Positions 22,801 to 34,800 of a stretch of 64,000 nt of DNA are shown piece after piece. The DNA comes from Steinernema hermaphroditum. Lineage: Eukaryota > Nematoda > Chromadorea > Rhabditida > Steinernematidae. Each line of letters opens with the position of its first letter. The stretch's first letter is position 1. The notes under the pieces are model-generated. The model was not told the DNA's origin. It searched no databases and was given only the letters and a program-made list of their open reading frames with translations. The stretch lies in assembly GCA_030435675.1 (NCBI GenBank), contig CM059624.1:2194769-2258768 (forward strand), in the 5' to 3' direction. A program made the position numbers and the translations under genes.

Positions 22801-25800
22801 AGGAACCTTCTCAACCTCCTTTGGCTTCTCAGGCTCCTTCACTTCGGGAACCTTTTCCTCCGGAACCTTTTCTTCAGCCTTCTTCTTTTTGATCTTCTTG
22901 TCTTCTCTTCAGGAACCTTTAAGTTCTTCAGGAACCTTCTCAACCGGCTTCTCTTCAGGAACCTTTTCTTCAGCCTTCTTCGTTTTGATCTTCTTGTCTT
23001 CAGGCTTCTCCTCAGGAACCTTCTCAACCGGCTTCTCTTCAGGAACCATCTCAACCGGCTTCTCCTTCGGGAGGCTGGCTTGGCTCAACGCTTCTTGGGG
23101 CCGTCGGGAGGGTCTTTTCCTTCCTTCGGCAACCTTCAGGCACCTTCTCTCGGCCTTCTTCTTCTTGTCTTCTTCTCTTAGGCTTCTCCTCAGGAACCTT
23201 CTCGGCCTCCTTCGGCTTCTCAGGCTCCTTCACTTCGGGAACCTTTTCCTCCGGAACCTTTTCTTCAGCCTTCTTCTTTTTGATCTTCTTCTCTTCAGGC
23301 TTCTCCTCAGGAACCTTCTCAACCGGCTTCTCTTCAGGAACCATCTCAACCGGCTTCTCCTCAGGAACCTTCTCGGCCTCCTTTGGCTTCTCAGGCTCCT
23401 TCACTTCGGGAACCTTTTCCTCCGGAACCTTTTCTTCAGCCTTCTTCTTTTTGATCTTCTTCGGTCTTCAGGCTTCTCCTCAGGAACCTTCTCGGTTGGT
23501 TCTAGGCTCCTTCATGGGCCTTTTCCTGGGACCTTTTCTTCAGCCTTCTTCGTTTTGATCTTCTTGTCTTCAGGCTTCTCTTCAGGAACCATCTCAACCG
23601 GCATCTCTTCAGGAACCTTCTCGGCCTCCTTTGGCTTCTCAGGCTCCTTCACTTCGGGAACCTTTTCCTCGGGAACCTTTTCTTCAGCCTTCTTCTTTTT
23701 GATCTTCTTCTCTTCAGGCTTCTCCTCAGGAACCTTCTCGGCCTCCTTCGGCTTCTCAGGCTCCTTCACTTCGGGAACCTTTTCCTCGGCCGGTTTCTCC
23801 TCGGGCTTCTTGAGGTTGGCTTGCGCTTCAATCTTTTCTTATGGTTACCAAAGACCGGTCCGCGGCGATCTTCCTCGACAGAACTCAGCTCGACCTTCTT
23901 CTTCTTGATCTTCTTCTCTTCAGGCTTCTCCTCCGGAACCTTCTCAGCCTCCTTCGGCTTCTCAGGCTCCTTCACTTCGGGAACTTTCTCCTCGGGAACC
24001 TTTTCTTCTGCCTTCTTCTTTTTGATCTTCTTCTCTTCAGGCTTCTCTTCAGGAACCTTCTCAACCGGCTTCTCTTCAGGAACCTTCTCAACCGGCTTCT
24101 CCTCAGGAACCTTCTCGGCCTCCTTCGGCTTCTCAGGCTCCTTCACTTCGGGAACCTTTTCCTCGGGAACCTTTTCTTCAGCCTTCTTCTTTTTGATCTT
24201 CCCTTCTCTTCAGGCTTCTCCTCAGGAACCTTCTCAACCGGCTTCTCTTCAGGAACCATCTCAACCGGCTTCTCCTCAGGAACCTTCTCGGCCTCCTTTG
24301 GCTTCTCAGGCTCCTTCACTTCGGGAACCTTCTCCTCGGGAACCTTTTCTTCAGCCTTCTTCTTTTTGATCTTCTTCTCTTCAGGCTTCTCTTCAGGAAC
24401 CTTCTCAACCGGCATCTCTTCAGGAACCTTCTCAACCGGCATCTCTTCAGGAACCTTCTCGGCCTCCTTCGGCTTCTCAGGCTCCTGCACTTCGGGAACC
24501 TTTTCCTCCGGAACCTTTTCTTCAGCCTTCTTCTTTTTGATCTTCTTCTCTTCAGGCTTCTCCTCAGGAACCTTCTCAACCGGCTTCTCTTCAGGAACCA
24601 TCTCAACCGGCTTCTCTTCAGGAACCTTCTCGGCCTCCTTCGGCTTCTCAGGCTCCTTCACTTCGGGAACCTTCTCCTCGGGAACCTTTTCTTCTGCCTT
24701 CTTCTTTTTGATCTTCTTCTCCTCAGGCTTCTCTTCAGGAACCTTCTCAACCGGCTTCTCTTCAGGAACCTTCTCAACCGGCATCTCTTCAGGAACCTTC
24801 TCGGCCTCCTTCGGCTTCTCAGGCTCCTTCACTTCGGGAACCTTCTCCTCGGGAACCTTTTCTTCTGCCTTCTTCTTTTTGATCTTCTTCTCCTCAGGCT
24901 TCTCTTCAGGAACCTTCTCAACCGGCTTCTCTTCAGGAACCTTCTCAACCGGCATCTCTTCAGGAACCTTCTCGGCGTCCTTCGGCTTCTCAGGCTCCTC
25001 CACTTCGGGAACCTTCTCCTCGGGAACCTTTTCTTCTGCCTTCTTCTTTTTGATCTTCCTCTCCTCAGGCTTCTCCTCAGGAACCTTCTCAACCGGCTTC
25101 TCTTCAGGAACCTTCTCAACCGGCTTCTCTTCAGGAACCTTCTCGGCCTCCTTCGGCTTCTCAGGCTCCTTCACTTCGGGAACCTTCTCCTCGGGAACCT
25201 TTTCTTCTGCCTTCTTCTTTTTGATCTTCTTCTCCTCAGGCTTCTCTTCAGGAACCTTCTCAACCGGCTTCTCTTCAGGAACCTTCTCAACCGGCATCTC
25301 TTCAGGAACCTTCTCGGCCTCCTTCGGCTTCTCAGGCTCCTTCACTTCGGGAACCTTCTCCTCGGGAACCTTTTCTTCTGCCTTCTTCTTTTTGATCTTC
25401 TTCTCCTCAGGCTTCTCCTCCGGAACCTTCTCGGCCTCCTTCGGCTTCTCAGGCTCCTTCACTTCAGGAACCTTTTCCTCGGCCGGTTTCTCCTCGGGCT
25501 TCTTGAGGCTTGGCTTGCGCTTAGCAATCTTCGCTTCCTTCAAAGTGAGGGAGACGCTCTGGATGGTGACCTCGAAGATCTCGCATGTGACTTCGGCAGT
25601 TGGCGCCGTCTTGGCGAAGGTGGACGTCAACGTGACGGTCTCTTCCTTTTCCTTCTCCACGATCTTCTCTTCGACAGCAACCTCAGTCACCTTCTCCTCG
25701 ACCTTCTTCTTCTTGATCTTCTTCTCTTCAGGCTTCTCCTCCGGAACCTTCTCAGCCTCATTCGGCTTCTCAGGCTCCTTCACTTCGGGAACTTTTTCTT

Positions 25801-28800
25801 CTGCCTTCTTCTTTTTGATCTTCTTCTCCTCAGGCTTCTCTTCAGGAACCTTCTCAACCGGCATCTCTTCAGGAACCTTCTCGGCGTCCTTCGGCTTCTC
25901 AGGCTCCTTCACTTCGGGAACCTTCTCCTCGGCCGGTTTCTCCTCGGGCTTCTTGAGGCTTGGCTTGCGCTTAGCAATCTTCGCTTCCTTCAAAGTGAGG
26001 GAGACGCTCTGGATGGTGACCTCGAAGATCTCGCATGTGACTTCGGCAGTTGGCGCCGTCTTGGCGAAGGTGGACGTCAACGTGACGGTCTCTTCCTTTT
26101 CCTTCTCCACGATCTTCTCTTCGACAGCAACCTCAGTCACCTTCTCCTCTACCTTCTTCTTCTTGATCTTCTTCTCTTCAGGCTTCTCCTCAGGAACCTT
26201 CTCGGCCTCCTTCGGCTTCTCAGGCTCCTTCACTTCGGGAACCTTCTCCTCGGGAACCTTTTCTTCTGCCTTCTTCTTTTTGATCTTCTTCTCCTCAGGC
26301 TTCTCTTCAGGAACCTTCTCCTCAGGAACCTTCTCGGCCTCCTTCGGCTTCTCAGGCTCCTTCACTTCGGGAACCTTCTCCTCGGGAACTTTTTCTTCTG
26401 CCTTCTTCTTTTTGATCTTCTTCTCCTCAGGCTTCTCTTCAGGAACCTTCTCAACCGGCTTCTCTTCAGGAACCTTCTCAACCGGCATCTCTTCAGGAAC
26501 CTTCTCGGCGTCCTTCGGCTTCTCAGGCTCCTCCACTTCGGGAACCTTCTCCTCGGGAACCTTTTCTTCTGCCTTCTTCTTTTTGATCTTCTTCTCCTCA
26601 GGCTTCTCCTCCGGAACCTTCTCAACCGGCTTCTCTTCAGGAACCTTCTCAACCGGCATCTCTTCAGGAACCTTCTCGGCCTCCTTCGGCTTCTCAGGCT
26701 CCTTCACTTCGGGAACCTTCTCCTCGGGAACCTTTTCTTCTGCCTTCTTCTTTTTGATCTTCTTCTCCTCAGGCTTCTCTTCAGGAACCTTCTCAACCGG
26801 CTTCTCTTCAGGAACCTTCTCAACCGGCATCTCTTCAGGAACCTTCTCGGCCTCCTTCGGCTTCTCAGGCTCCTTCACTTCGGGAACCTTCTCCTCGGGA
26901 ACCTTTTCTTCTGCCTTCTTCTTTTTGATCTTCTTCTCCTCAGGCTTCTCTTCAGGAACCTTCTCAACCGGCTTCTCTTCAGGAACCTTCTCAACCGGCA
27001 TCTCTTCAGGAACCTTCTCGGCCTCCTTCGGCTTCTCAGGCTCCTTCACTTCGGGAACCTTCTCCTCGGGAACCTTTTCTTCTGCCTTCTTCTTTTTGAT
27101 CTTCTTCTCCTCAGGCTTCTCCTCCGGAACCTTCTCAACCGGCTTCTCTTCAGGAACCTTCTCAACCGGCATCTCTTCAGGAACCTTCTCGGCCTCCTTC
27201 GGCTTCTCAGGCTCCTTCACTTCGGGAACCTTCTCCTCGGGAACCTTTTCTTCTGCCTTCTTCTTTTTGATCTTCTTCTCCTCAGGCTTCTCTTCAGGAA
27301 CCTTCTCAACCGGCTTCTCTTCAGGAACCTTCTCAACCGGCATCTCTTCAGGAACCTTCTCGGCCTCCTTCGGCTTCTCAGGCTCCTTCACTTCGGGAAC
27401 CTTCTCCTCGGGAACCTTTTCTTCTGCCTTCTTCTTTTTGATCTTCTTCTCCTCAGGCTTCTCTTCAGGAACCTTCTCAACCGGCTTCTCTTCAGGAACC
27501 TTCTCAACCGGCATCTCTTCAGGAACCTTCTCGGCGTCCTTCGGCTTCTCAGGCTCCTCCACTTCGGGAACCTTCTCCTCGGGAACCTTTTCTTCTGCCT
27601 TCTTCTTTTTGATCTTCCTCTCCTCAGGCTTCTCCTCCGGAACCTTCTCAACCGGCTTCTCTTCAGGAACCTTCTCAACCGGCATCTCTTCAGGAACCTT
27701 CTCGGCCTCCTTCGGCTTCTCAGGCTCCTTCACTTCGGGAACCTTCTCCTCGGGAACCTTTTCTTCTGCCTTCTTCTTTTTGATCTTCTTCTCCTCAGGC
27801 TTCTCTTCAGGAACCTTCTCAACCGGCTTCTCTTCAGGAACCTTCTCAACCGGCATCTCTTCAGGAACCTTCTCGGCCTCCTTCGGCTTCTCAGGCTCCT
27901 TCACTTCGGGAACCTTCTCCTCGGGAACCTTTTCTTCTGCCTTCTTCTTTTTGATCTTCTTCTCCTCAGGCTTCTCCCCCGGAACCTTCTCGGCCTCCTT
28001 CGGCTTCTCAGGCTCCTTCACTTCAGGAACCTTTTCCTCGGCCGGTTTCTCCTCGGGCTTCTTGAGGCTTGGCTTGCGCTTAGCAATCTTCGCTTCCTTC
28101 AAAGTGAGGGAGACGCTCTGGATGGTGACCTCGAAGATCTCGCATGTGACTTCGGCAGTTGGCGCCGTCTTGGCGAAGGTGGACGTCAACGTGACGGTCT
28201 CTTCCTTTTCCTTCTCCACGATCTTCTCTTCGACAGCAACCTCAGTCACCTTCTCCTCGACCTTCTTCTTCTTGATCTTCTTCTCTTCAGGCTTCTCCTC
28301 CGGAACCTTCTCAGCCTCATTCGGCTTCTCAGGCTCCTTCACTTCGGGAACTTTTTCTTCTGCCTTCTTCTTTTTGATCTTCTTCTCCTCAGGCTTCTCT
28401 TCAGGAACCTTCTCAACCGGCATCTCTTCAGGAACCTTCTCGGCGTCCTTCGGCTTCTCAGGCTCCTTCACTTCGGGAACCTTCTCCTCGGCCGGTTTCT
28501 CCTCGGGCTTCTTGAGGCTTGGCTTGCGCTTAGCAATCTTCGCTTCCTTCAAAGTGAGGGAGACGCTCTGGATGGTGACCTCGAAGATCTCGCATGTGAC
28601 TTCGGCAGTTGGCGCCGTCTTGGCGAAGGTGGACGTCAACGTGACGGTCTCTTCCTTTTCCTTCTCCACGATCTTCTCTTCGACAGCAACCTCAGTCACC
28701 TTCTCCTCTACCTTCTTCTTCTTGATCTTCTTCTCTTCAGGCTTCTCCTCAGGAACCTTCTCGGCCTCCTTCGGCTTCTCAGGCTCCTTCACTTCGGGAA

Positions 28801-31800
28801 CCTTCTCCTCGGGAACCTTTTCTTCTGCCTTCTTCTTTTTGATCTTCTTCTCCTCAGGCTTCTCTTCAGGAACCTTCTCAACCGGCTTCTCTTCAGGAAC
28901 CTTCTCGGCCTCCTTCGGCTTCTCAGGCACCTTCACTTCGGGAACCTTCTCCTCGGGAACTTTTTCTTCTGCCTTCTTCTTTTTGATCTTCTTCTCCTCA
29001 GGCTTCTCTTCAGGAACCTTCTCAACCGGCTTCTCTTCAGGAACCTTTTCAACCGGCTTCTCCTCAGGAACCTTCTCGGCCTCCTTCGGCTTCTCAGGCT
29101 CCTTCACTTCGGGAACCTTCTCCTCGGGAACCTTTTCTTCTGCCTTCTTCTTTTTGATCTTCTTCTCCTCAGGCTTCTCTTCAGGAACCTTCTCAACCGG
29201 CTTCTCTTCAGGAACCTTTTCAACCGACTTCTCCTCAGGAACCTTCTCGGCCTCCTTCGGCTTCTCAGGCTCCTTCACTTCGGGAACCTTCTCCTCGGAA
29301 ACCTTTTCTTCTGCCTTCTTCTTTTTGATCTTCTTCTCCTCAGGCTTCTCCTCCGGAAGCTTCTCGGCCTCCTTCGGCTTCTCAGGCTCCTTCACTTCAG
29401 GAACCTTCTCCTCGGCCGGTTTCTCCTCGGGCTTCTTGAGGCTTGGCTTGCGCTTAGCAATCTTCGCTTCCTTCAAAGTGAGGGAGACGCTCTGGATGGT
29501 GACCTCGAAGATCTCGCATGTGACTTCGGCAGTTGGCGCCGTCTTGGCGAAGGTGGACGTCAACGTGACGGTCTCTTCCTTTTCCTTCTCCACGATCTTC
29601 TCTTCGACAGCAACCTCAGTCACCTTCTCCTCGACCTTCTTCTTCTTGATCTTCTTCTCTTCAGGCTTCTCCTCCGGAACCTTCTCAGCCTCCTTCGGCT
29701 TCTCGGGCTCCTTCACTTCAGGAACCTTCTCTTCGGGAACCGTTTCTTCTGCCTTCTTCTTCTTGATCTTCTTCTCCTCAGGCTTCTCTTCAGGAACCTT
29801 CTCAACCGGCTTCTCTTCGGGAACCTTCTCGGCCTCCTTCGGCTTCTCAGGCTCCTTCACTTCGGGAACCTTCTCCTCGGGAACCTTTTCTTCTGCCTTC
29901 TTCTTCTTGATCTTCTTCTCCTCAGGCTTCTCTTCAGGAACCTTCTCAACCGGCTTCTCTTCTGGAACCTTCTCGGCCTCCTTCGGCTTCTCAGGCTCCT
30001 CCACTTCGGGAACCTTCTCCTCGGGAACCTTTTCTTCTGCCTTCTTCTTTTTGATCTTCTTCTCCTCAGGCTTCTCCTCCGGAACCTTCTCAACCGGCTT
30101 CTCTTCAGGAACCTTCTCAACCGGCATCTCTTCAGGAACCTTCTCGGCCTCCTTCGGCTTCTCAGGCTCCTTCACTTCGGGAACCTTCTCCTCGGGAACC
30201 TTTTCTTCTGCCTTCTTCTTTTTGATCTTCTTCTCCTCAGGCTTCTCTTCAGGAACCTTCTCAACCGGCTTCTCTTCAGGAACCTTCTCAACCGGCATCT
30301 CTTCAGGAACCTTCTCCTCAGGAACCTTTTCTTCAACCTTCTTCTTCTTGATCTTCTTTTCAACCTGCTTCTCCTCTTCAGGCTTCTCTTCTGCAACTTC
30401 TTTCTCTGCTTCCTTCAGTTTTATTATAGCTTCAACGTCGATTCCTTCTTCGAGCTGATCCACGTATGTGAAGTCCTCGCAGATCTCTTCTTCTATCTTG
30501 CCGGCAGTCTGGACAACTTCAAACTCCAGATACCCGCTCTTGCCGAACTTATTGACCGCTGCCACTCGGATGTTGTAGTGAGTGGCTTTTTCCAGCCCTT
30601 GGATAGAGCATTCGAAGGTCGAACCAGAAACCTAAGAGAAACTTCTTAACGGCCGCTATTCGTTGAATGCATACCTGTGTGTATTTCTTGTAGACCCTTC
30701 GAGTGACCTCTTTCCTTTCGACCAGATAAGCCGTAATAGGGGATCCCCCGTCGCTGACTGGCTTTTGCCAGCGGATGGTTAGGTGTTCCTCGCCTACATC
30801 TTCGACCGAGGGTTTCGTTGGAGGCTCAGGAATATCTATAGTTGTCGTTCAAGGAATTGTGTTCAACAGGAAAGACCTACCATGCACCGAAATGTCGAAT
30901 TCTTCCTCGTCCTCTCCGAATTCGTTGGTTAGACGAATCTTGTATACTCCGGAATCTTTCTGTTTCACTTGCTTTCGAGTGATTTTCACTGTCTCCTTCA
31001 CAAATTCGACCTTTGTCCTTGCGTCAGCCAGGAGTTCTGTTCCATTGAAGAAGACCGTTATTTCTGGTGCAGGCGACGACTGGAAAGGAATTGTCAGAGT
31101 GATGGTCTCATCTCTGTCGAAGGACTGCTTTCGGCGAACTTCGTGACGTGTAATGAGCGGCCGACCCTTGATCTCCATAGTAGTAGAGGTCTCCACTTCC
31201 TCGGCCATCAGCGAGTATTTGCCGTTGTCCAAGTACGTCGCCGACTTGATTGTCAGCTTGTGCTTTGTTCCGTCCGAAGTGACAACGAAACGGTCGTCCT
31301 TCTCAAGGGGCTTGCCGTCCTTCATCCAACTAACCACTTCCGTTTCGTGATTCAATTCTGCCACAATTTCGACATCGTCCTCAAGCTGTCCGGTGGTACG
31401 ACGTTCGAAGCGTTGGGTTATCTCCACCGGGCTTTCGTCGATCTTCAAACGCGTAAACGCCTTCTGATCTCCCAGAGTTGCTGCGACTTCGGACATGGTG
31501 TCCTTCGGGGTAACTCCGACGATGACCAAGTAACGCATGAAGTTCTCGCTCTTCGCAGTGAAGCGCGTATCAGTAGAGAGCGACTTTCCATTGATTTGCC
31601 AAACAACTTCATCTTCCTCGTTGAAAACCTCGCATTCGATAGTGACTGTTTCGCCATGAAGGCCGAAAACATCGGACGGCGGAAGAGCAGAGAATCCAGT
31701 ACGCTTCACTTTCTCCTTCTTCTTGATCTTCTTCTCTTCAGGCTTCTCTTCAGGAACCTTCTCAACCGGCATCTCTTCAGGAACCTTCTCGGCCTCCTTT

Positions 31801-34800
31801 GGCTTCGCAGGCTCTTTCACTTCGGGAACCTTTTCCTCGGCCGGTTTCTCCTTGGGCTTCTTGAGGCTTGGCTTGCGCTTAGCAATCTTCGCTTCCTTCA
31901 AAGTGAGGGAGACGCTCTGGATGGTGACCTCGAAGATCTCGCATGTGACTTCGGCAGTTGGCGCCGTCTTGGCGAAGGTGGACGTCAACGTGACGGTCTC
32001 TTCCTTTTCCTTCTCCACGATCTTCTCTTCGACAGCAACCTCAGTCACCTTCTCCTCGACCTTCTTCTTCTTGATCTTCTTCTCTTCAGGCTTCTCCTCC
32101 GGAACCTTCTCAGCCTCATTCGGCTTCTCAGGCTCCTTCACTTCGGGAACTTTTTCTTCTGCCTTCTTCTTTTTGATCTTCTTCTCCTCAGGCTTCTCTT
32201 CAGGAACCTTCTCAACCGGCATCTCTTCAGGAACCTTCTCGGCGTCCTTCGGCTTCTCAGGCTCCTTCACTTCGGGAACCTTCTCCTCGGCCGGTTTCTC
32301 CTCGGGCTTCTTGAGGCTTGGCTTGCGCTTAGCAATCTTCGCTTCCTTCAAAGTGAGGGAGACGCTCTGGATGGTGACCTCGAAGATCTCGCATGTGACT
32401 TCGGCAGTTGGAGCCGTCTTGGTGAAGGTGGACGTCAACGTGACGGTCTCTTCCTTTTCCTTCTCCACGATCATCTCTTCGACAGCAACCTCAGTCACCT
32501 TCTCCTCGACCTTCTTCTTTTTGATCTTCTTCTCCTCAGGCTTCTCTTCAGGAACCTTCTCAACCGGCTTCTCTTCGGGAACCGTTTCTTCTGCCTTCTT
32601 CTTCTTGATCTTCTTCTCCTCAGGCTTCTCTTCAGGAACCTTCTCAACCGGCTTCTTTTCGGGAACCTTCTCGGCCTCCTTCGGCTTCTCAGGCTCCTTC
32701 ACTTCGGGAACCTTCTCCTCGGGAACCTTTTCTTCTGCCTTCTTCTTCTTGATCTTCTTCTCCTCAGGCTTCTCTTCAGGAACCTTCTCAACCGGCTTCT
32801 CTTCTGGAACCTTCTCGGCCTCCTTCGGCTTCTCAGGCTCCTCCACTTCGGGAACCTTCTCCTCGGGAACCTTTTCTTCTGCCTTCTTCTTTTTGATCTT
32901 CTTCTCCTCAGGCTTCTCCTCCGGAACCTTCTCAACCGGCTTCTCTTCAGGAACCTTCTCAACCGGCATCTCTTCAGGAACCTTCTCGGCCTCCTTCGGC
33001 TTCTCAGGCTCCTTCACTTCGGGAACCTTCTCCTCGGGAACCTTTTCTTCTGCCTTCTTCTTTTTGATCTTCTTCTCCTCAGGCTTCTCTTCAGGAACCT
33101 TCTCAACCGGCTTCTCTTCAGGAACCTTCTCAACCGGCATCTCTTCAGGAACCTTCTCCTCAGGAACCTTTTCTTCAACCTTCTTCTTCTTGATCTTCTT
33201 TTCAACCTGCTTCTCCTCTTCAGGCTTCTCTTCTGCAACTTCTTTCTCTGCTTCCTTCAGTTTTATTATAGCTTCAACGTCGATTCCTTCTTCGAGCTGA
33301 TCCACGTATGTGAAGTCCTCGCAGATCTCTTCTTCTATCTTGCCGGCAGTCTGGACAACTTCAAACTCCAGATACCCGCTCTTGCCGAACTTATTGACCG
33401 CTGCCACTCGGATGTTGTAGTGAGTGGCTTTTTCCAGCCCTTGGATAGAGCATTCGAAGGTCGAACCAGAAACCTAAGAGAAACTTCTTAACGGCCGCTA
33501 TTCGTTGAATGCATACCTGTGTGTATTTCTTGTAGACCCTTCGAGTGACCTCTTTCCTTTCGACCAGATAAGCCGTAATAGGGGATCCCCCGTCGCTGAC
33601 TGGCTTTTGCCAGCGGATGGTTAGGTGTTCCTCGCCTACATCTTCGACCGAGGGTTTCGTTGGAGGCTCAGGAATATCTATAGTTGTCGTTCAAGGAATT
33701 GTGTTCAACAGGAAAGACCTACCATGCACCGAAATGTCGAATTCTTCCTCGTCCTCTCCGAATTCGTTGGTTAGACGAATCTTGTATACTCCGGAATCTT
33801 TCTGTTTCACTTGCTTTCGAGTGATTTTCACTGTCTCCTTCACAAATTCGACCTTTGTCCTTGCGTCAGCCAGGAGTTCTGTTCCATTGAAGAAGACCGT
33901 TATTTCTGGTGCAGGCGACGACTGGAAAGGAATTGTCAGAGTGATGGTCTCATCTCTGTCGAAGGACTGCTTTCGGCGAACTTCGTGACGTGTAATGAGC
34001 GGCCGACCCTTGATCTCCATAGTAGTAGAGGTCTCCACTTCCTCGGCCATCAGCGAGTATTTGCCGTTGTCCAAGTACGTCGCCGACTTGATTGTCAGCT
34101 TGTGCTTTGTTCCGTCCGAAGTGACAACGAAACGGTCGTCCTTCTCAAGGGGCTTGCCGTCCTTCATCCAACTAACCACTTCCGTTTCGTGATTCAATTC
34201 TGCCACAATTTCGACATCGTCCTCAAGCTGTCCGGTGGTACGACGTTCGAAGCGTTGGGTTATCTCCACCGGGCTTTCGTCGATCTTCAAACGCGTAAAC
34301 GCCTTCTGATCTCCCAGAGTTGCTGCGACTTCGGACATGGTGTCCTTCGGGGTAACTCCGACGATGACCAAGTAACGCATGAAGTTCTCGCTCTTCGCAG
34401 TGAAGCGCGTATCAGTAGAGAGCGACTTTCCATTGATTTGCCAAACAACTTCATCTTCCTCGTTGAAAACCTCGCATTCGATAGTGACTGTTTCGCCATG
34501 AAGGCCGAAAACATCGGACGGCGGAAGAGCAGAGAATCCAGTACGCTTCACTTTCTCCTTCTTCTTGATCTTCTTCTCTTCAGGCTTCTCTTCAGGAACC
34601 TTCTCAACCGGCATCTCTTCAGGAACCTTCTCGGCCTCCTTTGGCTTCGCAGGCTCTTTCACTTCGGGAACCTTTTCCTCGGCCGGTTTCTCCTTGGGCT
34701 TCTTGAGGCTTGGCTTGCGCTTAGCAATCTTCGCTTCCTTCAAAGTGAGGGAGACGCTCTGGATGGTGACCTCGAAGATCTCGCATGTGACTTCGGCAGT

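Noticed and set aside
22307..23908. Possible separate small genes within the array, suggested by short frames with their own Met
   Set aside because: All are pieces of the titin frame cut by frameshifts, or shadows; no independent promoter, splice site or stop pattern is seen.
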